From Sporofaciens musculi (GTDB lineage Bacteria > Bacillota > Clostridia > Lachnospirales > Lachnospiraceae): DNA of 64,000 bases. Under the pieces are notes generated by a model. That model ran no database searches and was not told where the DNA came from. It was given only the letters and a program-made list of their open reading frames with translations. How positions within the stretch are numbered: the stretch's first letter is position 1; each line of letters starts with the position of its first letter. Where the stretch lies: positions 124,001-188,000 of the forward strand of contig NZ_WUQX01000003.1 in the NCBI RefSeq assembly GCF_009830285.1. The letters run 5' to 3'. The position numbers were made by a program, and so were the translations under genes. Positions 33,296 through 42,286 of the stretch are shown in pieces.

Positions 33296-35158
33296 ATGGC
33301 TGATTTTATGATTCGTTTTCTTATATGTAACCTATTCATCTGTGCCCTGGTTGGAATCCTTCTGGCCGCCAGGCATTTATTGAGAAATATCCTGTCAGGC
33401 CGGATGCAGTATCACCTGTGGTTTCTGCTGCTCGGCCTGCTTACCGTTCCGTTCCTGCCGTTTCGCCTGACAGGTTTTCCAATGCTTCTTGCCCGGCTTT
33501 TGGCATTTTGTAACCCCGCCCTGCCCGATACCGGAAACATTGTAAATCAAGGAGATGTGACGACTCCTGCAGGAGATTCGGGCTGGCTGAATGATTTTAC
33601 TCTCTCCATAAGCAATCAGACGCCATCCATTGCCGGAACCATTTTACTGGGAATCTGGCTCGCCGGTATCCTTGTCATGGTTGTTCTGACAGCCAGATCC
33701 TCCCTCCGCCTGCAGAACATCAGACAATCTGCCCTTCCCCCCTCCAAAATCCGGCAATCCGCAGACTATACCGCCATTGCCTGAAAGAACTCCATATCAG
33801 AAAAGAGATTCCCATATACAGTACCGCATTTTTTGCAGTCGCCGGTTATCATAGGGTTCCTAAGGCCGCATATCTATCTTCCCATCCACATCATCTCCGA
33901 TTACAGTAAGATAGATACCGACAAATTCTGCCAAGCGTCCTGCGGTTCAAGTCCATCCGGAATGAACGGGCTTCACCAGATCCGCTACATGCTGCTGCAC
34001 GAGCTGCAGCATTACAGGCACAAAGACGCGCTTGCAGGCTATCTGATGACCCTCACGGGAATCCTCTACTGGTTCAATCCCATGGTCTGGATTGCACTTA
34101 AGGAAATGCGAAATGACAGGGAAATCGCCTGCGACACGTCCGTACTGAATATGCTTGAACCAGATTCCTACGAGGATTACGGAATGACGCTGATCCATTT
34201 TGCCGAAAAGCTGTCCCGCCCTGCTTTTCCCTTTGCCGCCGGATTAAGCGGAAACATGTCACAGATGAAGCGGCGTATCCTCAATATCGCCGCCTACGAG
34301 ACGCCCACCGCACAGAAACGGCTTACAGGCATGACGGCATTCCTGATGGTAACAGTTCTCCTCATAAGCATGGCTCCCCTGCTGTCTGCAAATGCAGCAA
34401 AGGATGATTATTATGGATGGGATTCATCCCATAAAAATACCAACATCATAGATTTATCTTCCTGCTTTCAAGGATACGAAGGAAGCTTCGTCCTATACGA
34501 TATGGCACAGGATACGTGGAATATCTATGATATGGACCGCGCCGCTCTGCGGGTCTCTCCTGACTCTACCTATAAAATCTATGACGCCCTGATCGGGCTG
34601 GAGGCCGGCGTCATTACACCGGAAAATTCCACCATGGAATGGAACCGAGAGCTTTATCCGTTCCAGGAATGGAACACTGACCAGACTTTGCAGTCCGCCA
34701 TGAGCGCCTCCGTGAACTGGTACTTTCAGGAAATAGATAAACAGCTTGGAACCTCCGCCATTGACCGCTATATCCGGGAAATCAGATACGGCAATGAGAA
34801 TACCAAAGGCGGCCTCTCCTCCTACTGGATGGAATCTTCTTTAAAGATTTCCCCCATCGAACAGGTGGAGCTTTTGCGAAAGCTTTATGAAAACAACCTC
34901 GGCTTTGGCATCCAAAATGTTAATGCAGTAAAGGACTCTATCCTCCTGTCCTCTTCCGAAGCCGGAAACCTCTATGGAAAAACCGGCACCGGTTGTATCG
35001 ACGGCAAGGATGTAAACGGATGGTTTGTAGGATATGTGGAAGCCCCTGACAATACGTGGTTCTTTGCAGCAAATATCGCCGCGAATGACGATGCTTCCGG
35101 CAACAGCGCGGCAGAAATAACGCAGCACATTCTTTCTAAGATAAATATATGGCATTAA
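33296..35158 (+). pseudogene. blaR1: BlaR1-type sensor-transducer, interrupted by two frameshifts
   Basis: The N-terminal half has membrane helices and starts at ATG 33296 (AGGAGAC upstream). Its frame ends at TGA 33782. A middle stretch reads CLKELHIRKEIPIYSTA in a second frame, and the original frame resumes near 33815 as LQSPVIIGFLRPHIYLP. Then come the zinc-protease motif LLHELQHYRHKDALAG, a membrane segment, and the penicillin-sensor domain with S-x-x-K in STYKIYD, SVN in SASVNWY and KTGTG. One missing base near 33779 and one extra T in the T6 run near 33815 explain the break. All catalytic residues are otherwise intact. Confidence 0.88.
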
Positions 35159-35228
35159 GGAGCTTCTGGATAGAAAGTCAAATGTCCATACAACAAATAT
35201 GCCCACTTGGCTCGTTGCCTGCAGGAAC

Positions 35229-35259
35229 AAAGGGACTGCCTTTCTCAGGAGCCCCTTTT
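35229..35259. terminator. Possible terminator between blaR1 and ilvN
   Basis: AAAGGG (35229-35234) can pair with the CCCCTTTT stretch (35252-35259) between the convergent genes. The stem is interrupted, so confidence is modest. The remainder of 35159-35313 shows nothing else. Confidence 0.4.
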
Positions 35260-35313
35260 CCCTTGATACTATTGTTTCACTTCATAGCAGCGGCTGACTC
35301 CTGTACGGTTTCT

Positions 35314-35814
35314 CTATCTTTCCGAGACACTGACAGCTTCAGCCGCAACACTTCCACCCCTTACAATCTCAATCCTGTTTACAAACTTTCTTTTCAGCAA
35401 TGCGATTAAATCATCATTCCTGTTTTCTGTCTGGGTACATTCCAAAAGGACGGTAGCGCCGTCATAGTCAATTATTGCAGCCCCGAATACTTTTGAAATC
35501 CGGAATAGTTCCGTTATGTCCGCATCTGAACAATGCTTCACCTTAACAAATAAAATTTCTTTCATGTGGATAGGTATATCTGTATAATCTACCACTTTGA
35601 TCACCTCAACACTCCTGCTAAGCTGCTTCTTTATCTGCTCAAAAGTCCGGTCATCACTTGTCAGGCTGATTGTCATCCGTGATATGGTGCTGTCCTCAGT
35701 AACTCCGGCTGTCAGACTGTCCAGATTATAAGATTTTCCGGAAAACAAACCCGAAATACGGGCGAGTACACCTATTTCATTTTCAACAAACAGACAAATC
35801 CATCTCTTTTTCAT
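35314..35814 (-). CDS. ilvN: Acetolactate synthase small subunit
   Basis: The 166-residue regulatory subunit has an N-terminal ACT domain (WICLFVENEIGVLARISGLF, SGKSYNLDSLTAGVTED, ISRMTISLTSDD) and the C-terminal ALS_ss_C domain (ILFVKVKHCSDADITELFRI, FGAAIIDYDGATVLLE). It binds branched-chain amino acids (valine) and stimulates the catalytic subunit. Its ATG overlaps the ilvB stop as ATGA (35811-35814), so the subunits are co-translated. It is the last gene of the TetR-ilvB-ilvN run. Confidence 0.95.
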   Translation of the reverse strand: MKKRWICLFVENEIGVLARISGLFSGKSYNLDSLTAGVTEDSTISRMTISLTSDDRTFEQIKKQLSRSVEVIKVVDYTDIPIHMKEILFVKVKHCSDADITELFRISKVFGAAIIDYDGATVLLECTQTENRNDDLIALLKRKFVNRIEIVRGGSVAAEAVSVSER

Positions 35815-37550
35815 TCCCTGTTTTCCTCTCTTTCTAAAATCATGTCATTCAGGGCGTTTCCCGGCGGAACAATCGGCAGGACATTGGCTTCTCTGTCTAT
35901 GATAAACTCAATCACCGTAGGCATTTTTGTATTCTGCTTTGCACTGTCTAAAGCTGTTTTTATATCTTCTGCCTTTGTGACGCGGATTCCTTTTGCACCA
36001 TAGCTTTCTGCCAGTGCAATGAAATCTGGCGTATATTTCGGACAATCATAACCAGGCTGGCTGCAGCCAATCTCACAGCTTCTCCGATAACGCATACATG
36101 TACTCGAATACCGCCTTTCATAAAACATTTCCTGCCATTGCCGTACATTCCCCAAGTATCCGTTATTCAGTATGCAGATAATGATTGGCAGTTCATAAAC
36201 AACCGCAGTCGCCATTTCCTGGATATTCATCTGCATACCGCCATCGCCGGATATGACAATAACATCCTTATGCGGATTGCCAAGTTTTGCCCCGATTGCC
36301 GCAGGATAACCATACCCCATTGTCCCTAGACCGCCCGATGTCAACATTTGTTTATTCTCACCGCTATCAAGAAACTGTGTTGTCCACAATTGATTTTGCC
36401 CTACATCCGTAACGACAACAACATCTTTAAACCCTTCATTTATGGATTGAATGATCATCTGCGGCGTCAGACCAACCTTCCCCATATCAATCGGATATTC
36501 CTTTTTCCAACGGCTGATTTTATCCGTCCACTCTGAGATATGAAGGGGCTTTGCCTTTTTGAGCAAAGCGTCTATGGCCTTTTTCGCGTCAGCTACAATC
36601 GGAACATCCACATCAATATTGCGGGAAATAGATGCCGCATCCACGTCAATGTGGATAATCTTTGCATTTACCGCAAATTCTTCTATTTTCCCCGTAATGC
36701 GGTCATTAAACCGTGTCCCTATGGAAAAAAGGACGTCACAATTACTGATCGCTGCATTGGCGGCATAGCTCCCATGAATTCCTATATTGCCGACATAGAA
36801 ACTGTTCGTTGTCGGAATTGCGCCTTTTCCCATGATTGTCGTAATGACAGGCACACCTGTCAGCTCTGCAAGCTGTGTCATCTCTTTCTCTGCATGGGCA
36901 ATATGAACTCCGCCGCCAATCAGAAACACAGGCTTCGCCGCATGGTTTAAGATGTCCAGCGCCTTATTTAACTGTCCCATATGTACGGAGGTATTTGGTT
37001 TGTAGCCTCTGACCGCAATTTCCTCCGGATAGAAATCACTGCCATAAGCCCGCTGGACATCCTTTGGCAGATCAACAACCACTACCCCCGGTTTTCCGGT
37101 CTTTGCAATATAAAAAGCCTTTTTGATTGTTTCCGCCAAATCTTCCCTGTTTCGTACCGTTACGGCATATTTACAGATACTTCTTGTAATACCTACAATG
37201 TCTACCTCCTGAAAGGCGTCATTCCCAATAAGGTTTGTCGCCACCTGGCCCGTAAAACATACTAACGGAACGCTGTCATAATTTGCCGTAGCAATCCCTG
37301 TGACAAGATTCGTAGCCCCTGGCCCGCTTGTTACAAGACAGACACCAACTTTACCCGTAGAACGTGCATAACCGTCTGCCGCATGGATCAGCCCCTGCTC
37401 ATGGCGAGGCAGGATCACATCTATTTCTTTTTCCCCATACAGTGCATTAAACAGATCTATCGCCTGTCCCCCCGGATAAGCAAACAATGTGTCAACTGCT
37501 TCTTCTTTTAGCGCCCTTACAAATAAATCCGCACCTGTTATCTGTTTCAT
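35811..37550 (-). CDS. ilvB: Acetolactate synthase large subunit
   Basis: The thiamine-diphosphate enzyme condenses pyruvate or 2-oxobutyrate in the first common step of branched-chain amino acid synthesis. The protein of about 579 residues has the glutamate-bearing GGQAIDLFNALYG region, RHEQGLIHAADGYAR, CFTGQVATNLIGNDAFQEVD, a FAD-binding middle domain and the TPP motif GDGGMQMNIQEMATAVVYEL ending near ILNNGYLG. A cysteine-bearing insertion (SSTCMRYRRSCEIGCSQPGY) is usual for clostridial forms. ATG 37550 (MKQITGADLF) follows GGAGG. Confidence 0.96.
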   Translation of the reverse strand: MKQITGADLFVRALKEEAVDTLFAYPGGQAIDLFNALYGEKEIDVILPRHEQGLIHAADGYARSTGKVGVCLVTSGPGATNLVTGIATANYDSVPLVCFTGQVATNLIGNDAFQEVDIVGITRSICKYAVTVRNREDLAETIKKAFYIAKTGKPGVVVVDLPKDVQRAYGSDFYPEEIAVRGYKPNTSVHMGQLNKALDILNHAAKPVFLIGGGVHIAHAEKEMTQLAELTGVPVITTIMGKGAIPTTNSFYVGNIGIHGSYAANAAISNCDVLFSIGTRFNDRITGKIEEFAVNAKIIHIDVDAASISRNIDVDVPIVADAKKAIDALLKKAKPLHISEWTDKISRWKKEYPIDMGKVGLTPQMIIQSINEGFKDVVVVTDVGQNQLWTTQFLDSGENKQMLTSGGLGTMGYGYPAAIGAKLGNPHKDVIVISGDGGMQMNIQEMATAVVYELPIIICILNNGYLGNVRQWQEMFYERRYSSTCMRYRRSCEIGCSQPGYDCPKYTPDFIALAESYGAKGIRVTKAEDIKTALDSAKQNTKMPTVIEFIIDREANVLPIVPPGNALNDMILEREENRE

Positions 37551-37570
37551 AGCATCCTCCATTCTTCAAT

Positions 37571-37592
37571 GCGTGTGCTTGCATGCATTATA
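37571..37592 (-). promoter_or_regulatory. ilvB -10 element with TetR-type operator motif
   Basis: On the minus strand TATAAT (37587-37592) is followed at once by GCATGCAAGCACACGC (37586-37571). The reverse complement GCGTGTGCTTGCATGC is nearly the motif after the -10 of the tetR promoter. No good -35 is seen. A stem (37601-37629, TTTGGCACTG/CAGCGCCAAA) lies between tetR and this site. Confidence 0.6.
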
Positions 37593-37630
37593 TTTCTTTT
37601 TTTGGCACTGCCCTCTGACAGCGCCAAATC

Positions 37631-38206
37631 TTACGGATCGATTCCTTTTACAAACATCTGCACGCTTTCATTAATGTACCTGTCTTTTTCAATCTCTGTA
37701 AGCTCTTTTCCGAACGATGCATTCAGAAATGTATAGCCGAATGTTGCCGAAAATACGGTCAATGCCAGAGCCTCAAAATCTTTCTCCGGTATTTTGCCCA
37801 TCGCGCACATTTTATTCAGATAATCAGTAAATGTCCTCAAAAATGCCTGGGGAACCTTCATGATAAGCTCTTTGGTTTCCTCATAGAGCTGCGGCGCCCT
37901 CAGACCGATTGACAGATTCACGAAATCCGGCGTCATCCTGTCAATATATGCCCCCATGAACATTTTCAGGTCTGCCTGCAAATCCCACTCAACATTTTCA
38001 AAAATCTCCGGTGTCACATCCGCCCGCCAGCCCGCTTGGTTTGTCCCTTGTAAAACAATATCCTTTTTGCTCTCAAATTTGCGGAACAAGGTACACTCAT
38101 TTACACCGGCTACCCTTGCAATTTCTTTTGTGGTTGTTGCGACATATCCCTTATCTCGGACTAATGCCATCGCCGCATCGATGATCTTCTGGCTTGTCTC
38201 ATCCAT
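37631..38206 (-). CDS. TetR-family transcriptional regulator
   Basis: The 191-residue protein has an N-terminal helix-turn-helix (QKIIDAAMALVRDKGYVATT, TKEIARVAGVNECTLFRKF) and a helical ligand and dimerisation domain (VNLSIGLRAPQLYEETKELI, FLRTFTDYLNKMC). It lies just upstream of ilvB on the same strand. The operator-like motif after its own -10 recurs before ilvB, so it likely represses itself and the acetolactate synthase genes in response to an unknown ligand. Confidence 0.92.
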   Translation of the reverse strand: MDETSQKIIDAAMALVRDKGYVATTTKEIARVAGVNECTLFRKFESKKDIVLQGTNQAGWRADVTPEIFENVEWDLQADLKMFMGAYIDRMTPDFVNLSIGLRAPQLYEETKELIMKVPQAFLRTFTDYLNKMCAMGKIPEKDFEALALTVFSATFGYTFLNASFGKELTEIEKDRYINESVQMFVKGIDP

Positions 38207-38236
38207 TTTCTCCTCCCCCTCTCTGCAGTTTTATCA

Positions 38237-39538
38237 TCAATAATATCCTTTCATGCAAGTACATGCTTTCATCATAGCAGAATAAATATCTAAAGTCAAT
38301 ATCCTATAAATATCCAAACCTTTTATCTGCCCCCCAACCCGATACCAGTATTCTGGGATTTCCCTGATCCCGTCACCAAGAATCCGATTGCCCAGATAGC
38401 GGAAACTGCCGTCTTCTGCAAATCTTACGGTCAGTTCATGGGTTATGAGCCTGTCATCACATATAACCATGTCACACACTGCATCGACGGTCAGCGTAAC
38501 CGTTCCGTCTTCATTTTCTTTGATATCCGTCACCTCCGGAAGCGATGTCCCGAAGAAATTCGGATCATAATTTCCACATCCTAGCCGTTCCCACGTGTAT
38601 CTCCGGCTTTCTTTATCAAATGCGGCATATTCCCGTATCTGTTCTGCTGTCACTGGCAGATACTCCATGAGCAGACTCTCAAACTCATCCTGCGGGATCC
38701 CATCCTGATCATCTGCGGGCAAAAAGGTCTCCTGGTATTTCATATTATACAGATATTCATACAGTCCATTATAATCCAATTTCTCCATATGTTCTGCGTC
38801 CCAATCAGAACACAGCAGATTATTCCCTTTATACCCGATATCTCGGACGCATTTTTCAGACAGCTCTTTTTGTTCCTCAGTCATTGGTTTTATCCGGAGC
38901 AGACAGCTTCCATCCACGATCTCCGTTACTTCCGGCGGTTCGGGAACGCACATTTCATAACAGAACCAGCCCTTGTCTGTGTAACTCCAGTCCTTTATTT
39001 TGGTATAAGAAATATACTCCACCCTTGGATGGTTGTCTTCCCGCCACGCTGCCCTTGCACTTAGGACATACATATCATTCCCGTCAAACGTATATTTTCT
39101 TCTTCCTATCCCTCCATCAGACTGTATCTCATAAACTACCGCAAATCCACTGTTTCCTTTTATGCATTCTTCCAGGAAGCCATCCATTTTCTCATAATTT
39201 TCCATATTGGAATACAACAGAGTTGAATGGACCGCTTCCCCTGTTTCCCCGGCTTTCTCCTGCATCATCTGAATGGTCTCATCAGAGAATCCGTCTGATA
39301 AAGTGTACACATCAGAAACCGCCTCCGCCATCCTGATACAATCCTCCTCTGCCTCTTCCCTTTCCTTATCATCGACCGGAAGATTGTAGCCTTTTTCCCA
39401 TTGTTTTGCATCTTCTTTCCTTTTCTGTGTTTCTTTTTCTAAAGAAGATTCCTTCCTGTCCGGAATCTCTGCGCAAGCACACAAAATAGCAGCAAGCACA
39501 AACACCATAACCAAAATACATTTCTTCTGCAACGGCAT
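38237..39538 (-). CDS. DUF6070-like lipoprotein, divergent paralogue 5
   Basis: The 433-residue protein has a lipoprotein-like signal (CILVMVFVLAAILCAC), then a charged linker and an extracellular domain. Shared blocks are ENYEKMDGFLEECIKG, YTDKGWFCYEM, LCSDWDAEHMEKLDYNGLYE, YLPVTAEQIREYAAFD and NEDGTVTLTVDAV with AEDGSFRYLGNRIL. The C-terminus is odd: after IPEYWYRVGGQIKG it runs for about 28 codons through the tetR promoter, so the original stop may have been lost. It is the last gene of a three-paralogue operon, 12 bp after paralogue 4. Confidence 0.7.
   Translation of the reverse strand: MPLQKKCILVMVFVLAAILCACAEIPDRKESSLEKETQKRKEDAKQWEKGYNLPVDDKEREEAEEDCIRMAEAVSDVYTLSDGFSDETIQMMQEKAGETGEAVHSTLLYSNMENYEKMDGFLEECIKGNSGFAVVYEIQSDGGIGRRKYTFDGNDMYVLSARAAWREDNHPRVEYISYTKIKDWSYTDKGWFCYEMCVPEPPEVTEIVDGSCLLRIKPMTEEQKELSEKCVRDIGYKGNNLLCSDWDAEHMEKLDYNGLYEYLYNMKYQETFLPADDQDGIPQDEFESLLMEYLPVTAEQIREYAAFDKESRRYTWERLGCGNYDPNFFGTSLPEVTDIKENEDGTVTLTVDAVCDMVICDDRLITHELTVRFAEDGSFRYLGNRILGDGIREIPEYWYRVGGQIKGLDIYRILTLDIYSAMMKACTCMKGYY
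38252..38299 (-). promoter_or_regulatory. tetR promoter and operator motif
   Basis: On the minus strand TTGACT (38294-38299), a 17-bp spacer and TATGAT (38271-38276) are followed by GCATGTACTTGCATG (38266-38252). The promoter overlaps the 3' end of the upstream DUF6070-like gene. Confidence 0.7.
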
Positions 39539-39550
39539 ATTATCTTCCTT

Positions 39551-40855
39551 TCACTCTATTACCGGAATTTCCAGCTCCTTCTGCTCTATCACGTTAGAAA
39601 GATATCGAAAAGTCCCGTCTTCAAACGGCTGTACAACAATCATATTAGTAAACGCATAATCCGAATTATAATCCGGCCATACACCATCGACAAACAGCGT
39701 TATCGTTCCATCCCCGTTTTCCGTATAATCAACCACTTCTCCAAAAGGCGGGTATGGACTTGCATATATCATTTCATAGGGGTAACTGCCACTGCCTGCA
39801 TCATAGCCGCATACCTTTCGTACCTGTTCTACAGATACCGGAAAACATGCGGTCATGACCTGTTCATACACTTCTGCAGGGACAGTCCTGTCCTTCGTTC
39901 TGAAAATCTCACCTGTGTAAATACGATAAATATCTTCAAACATACGAGGCATCAGAATATCCTCCACATTGCTGCTGTCCCAGTTCGTCACAAGCATATT
40001 ATAATTAACATAGCTTAGGCCGGATAAATACTTTTTGGTTAATTCCCTGCACTTATCTGATATGGGACTTGTTCTAAAGCACTGGCGCAGGCTTGAATGT
40101 GGAATCAGGATTTCATATGAATAAATAAAATATCCTTTTTCCGTTAATTTTATTTCTGCTATGCTGTTTTCCAAAGTATTCCTTATCTCAGGTATGCCGC
40201 CCTGCTGCCAGCCTATCCCTACATAATAGGTCTGCAGTTCATCCATCCTGTACAGGAAAGTAAATGCACCGATCAGGCCGTCCGGATTCACCTGGAAGAT
40301 TGTGAACATGGACTCTTTTTGATTCAGATAATCGGCGTAAAATGCGTGGAGCCTTTCCGGATTTACCATATTGCAGTCCTCCGTAATGCTTACAAACCCC
40401 GCCTGTCCAAGAAGTGAGACCACTTCCTTACACTGCTCGCCTGTAAACTCTGCAATATTCGATGAAAAAGCAGGGCCGTCAGCGACCTCTATATTCTGAT
40501 AGATACCTTTTACCTGCTCTGCTGCCGTCAAAGCCGTCTCCTGAATCTTCTTCTTTTCTTCCTCTGTAAAAAGGCAGACTTTCCTCTCCTGGGTAACTGG
40601 CGCCTGGGAATCAGAAGATTTTGCAGTAATATTGCCGATATCTATTTCGTCCCCGTCTATCTCGTCAGCATCTATTCCTTCCATATGATTAACAGGAACT
40701 TCTGCCTTTTGCGCCCTGATTTCCTCTATGTTTTCCTCTCCTGAATTATTCTGCTTTGGTCCTTTTAAAACTATGACACAGGCGATAACAATAACCAGCA
40801 ATTCTATGATGAAAACGCCCTTTTTTTGAATCAGCCATTTCACATTTTCCATCAT
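39551..40855 (-). CDS. DUF6070-like membrane-anchored protein, paralogue 4
   Basis: The protein has about 434 residues, with an N-terminal signal-anchor (FIIELLVIVIACVIVL) and an acidic linker. It is the closest relative of paralogues 1 and 2: EEEKKKIQETALTAAEQVKG, YYVGIGWQQGGIPEIR, LTEKGYFIYSYEILIPHSSL, YLSGLSYVNYNMLVTNWDSS, and a C-terminal GDGTITLFVDGVWPDYNSDY with FEDGTFRYLSNVIEQKELEI. ATG 40855 overlaps the preceding stop as ATGA and has GGAGG upstream; the ORF start at 40882 is not preferred. The function is unknown. Confidence 0.72.
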   Translation of the reverse strand: MMENVKWLIQKKGVFIIELLVIVIACVIVLKGPKQNNSGEENIEEIRAQKAEVPVNHMEGIDADEIDGDEIDIGNITAKSSDSQAPVTQERKVCLFTEEEKKKIQETALTAAEQVKGIYQNIEVADGPAFSSNIAEFTGEQCKEVVSLLGQAGFVSITEDCNMVNPERLHAFYADYLNQKESMFTIFQVNPDGLIGAFTFLYRMDELQTYYVGIGWQQGGIPEIRNTLENSIAEIKLTEKGYFIYSYEILIPHSSLRQCFRTSPISDKCRELTKKYLSGLSYVNYNMLVTNWDSSNVEDILMPRMFEDIYRIYTGEIFRTKDRTVPAEVYEQVMTACFPVSVEQVRKVCGYDAGSGSYPYEMIYASPYPPFGEVVDYTENGDGTITLFVDGVWPDYNSDYAFTNMIVVQPFEDGTFRYLSNVIEQKELEIPVIE

Positions 40856-42117
40856 TCCATGCCTCCATACATCTCTTCCCACTGTTCCGGAGTCAGACGC
40901 GGCTTATGCCAGGTTCCCTCCTGATTCTCCTCTGACGGTATAACCCGGTTAGATACATACTGCACCCCTCCGCCTTCCAAAGGGCGGACCACCACCTCGT
41001 GGGCATATACTTTGGAAATGCCTGCATAAGGAAATACCACATTTACTGTCAGCGTTATGGTTCCGTCACTGTTTTCCGTATACTGAACTACTTCCGGATA
41101 TGGATACTCCGGATATTCCACTTCATAAAAGCCTCTCGGCTTATATTCATACGTCCCATCCTCCGGATAAAAAACCGTTTTTGACTGCAATGTACCGCTG
41201 TCTATGTTGATATATCTTTGAATGACGTTCTCAAATTCATCCTCCGGTATCCTGTATACCGCGCCGACCCCTAAGTTATCGTCCATACCATATGGGATCT
41301 GCCCGCCGTTTACCCTGGGGTAAAACAGGTCATACAGATCATAGAAATCCAACGTCCCAAAATCATTCTCATTCCAATCCACCAGAAACAGGTTATTCCT
41401 CTCATAACCGGCAGGAAGGATATACTGCCGGTTCAGCTCCCTGCATGTTTCGTCTAAAGGCAGCACCCTAAGCGCAGCATACTCGCTGGCTTCACTCATA
41501 GTGAGCACATATAACTGTTCGGAAAAATAACTGCCGGAAAACATCAGATATCCGTCCTCCGTGTATTCCCACCGGTCCGCATGAAAACCGGCTGTAGACA
41601 CCTTTTCCATGTCCTGATCCTTATACTTGTAATAACTGGTGGTTGCTTCTACCTCTCCGTCTTTTGTCTTCAGGTCATATTTCACAATCCCGTCCAAGAC
41701 TCCCTCCAGGTCATTGATTTTAAGAATGGTCAGCTCTCCTTCCTCTTTCGCGTCTACTTTCCCGCAGAAGCTGATGACCTGCTCCGGTTCTGCCATGTCA
41801 ATCTGGTTCCTTCCGTCAACGGCCGCATAACCATGATTACCAAATTGGTTTACAATACTGCGGAACATTTCCAAATCCTCCATACGTCCTGCTTCCTCAG
41901 CATCTCTAAAAAGCTCATATCCAATCTCGATCACTGGGTCTGCTTTCTCCTGGGCCTCCTTCCCGGACTTTGCCGCCCCGTTCCCCTGTTCATCATCTCC
42001 AGATTCCGTCTGGGATGTATCAGCACATCCGGATATACTCAAAAGCACGATAAGAAGAAGAACGAACCAGTTTCTTCCCATCTTCTGCTTGTACCTGTCT
42101 TTTCCTTCAAACCTCAT
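40852..42117 (-). CDS. DUF6070-like lipoprotein, paralogue 3
   Basis: The protein has about 421 residues and a clear lipoprotein signal (WFVLLLIVLLSISGCADTSQ; lipobox ISGC). It keeps the family outline in a diverged form: FRSIVNQFGNHGYAAVDG, YTEDGYLMFSGSYFSEQLYV, LFLVDWNENDFGTLDFYDLY, FYEVEYPEYPYPEVVQYTEN and SDGTITLTVNVVFPY. ATG 42117 (MRFEGKDRY) follows GGAGG at five bases. It is the first gene of a coupled operon with paralogues 4 and 5, and two BlaI-type operators precede it. Confidence 0.74.
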   Translation of the reverse strand: MRFEGKDRYKQKMGRNWFVLLLIVLLSISGCADTSQTESGDDEQGNGAAKSGKEAQEKADPVIEIGYELFRDAEEAGRMEDLEMFRSIVNQFGNHGYAAVDGRNQIDMAEPEQVISFCGKVDAKEEGELTILKINDLEGVLDGIVKYDLKTKDGEVEATTSYYKYKDQDMEKVSTAGFHADRWEYTEDGYLMFSGSYFSEQLYVLTMSEASEYAALRVLPLDETCRELNRQYILPAGYERNNLFLVDWNENDFGTLDFYDLYDLFYPRVNGGQIPYGMDDNLGVGAVYRIPEDEFENVIQRYINIDSGTLQSKTVFYPEDGTYEYKPRGFYEVEYPEYPYPEVVQYTENSDGTITLTVNVVFPYAGISKVYAHEVVVRPLEGGGVQYVSNRVIPSEENQEGTWHKPRLTPEQWEEMYGGME

Positions 42118-42171
42118 ATCTGCCTCCATTCATCTGTTCTAAATCCCGCGTATCTATAGGCTTCAAAAGAA

Positions 42172-42258
42172 ATACTACGCATGTAGGATTTAAAGTCAAA
42201 AAATTTATTAAGCTATTGTCTCAAAATTAATATTACATATGTAGGATTTTAAAGTCAA
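42172..42258 (-). promoter_or_regulatory. Tandem promoters, each with a BlaI-type operator
   Basis: Two promoter-operator units occur 58 bp apart on the minus strand. Proximal: TTGACT (42194-42199), operator TACGCATGTA (42176-42185) and TAGTAT (42172-42177). Distal: TTGACT (42253-42258), operator TACATATGTA (42234-42243) and TAATAT (42230-42235). In each the operator lies between, or overlaps, the -35 and -10 elements, as expected for repression by BlaI. Confidence 0.78.
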
Positions 42259-42286
42259 GAGAAAAATGTAAATGTTTCCTTTTCCT

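Noticed and set aside
36138..37265. Plus-strand ORFs inside the ilvB region
   Set aside because: They are antisense shadows of a highly conserved acetolactate synthase gene.
37601..37629. Hairpin between tetR and ilvB as a terminator
   Set aside because: The stem is good, but on the coding strand it is followed by A residues, not T residues, so termination before ilvB is not supported.
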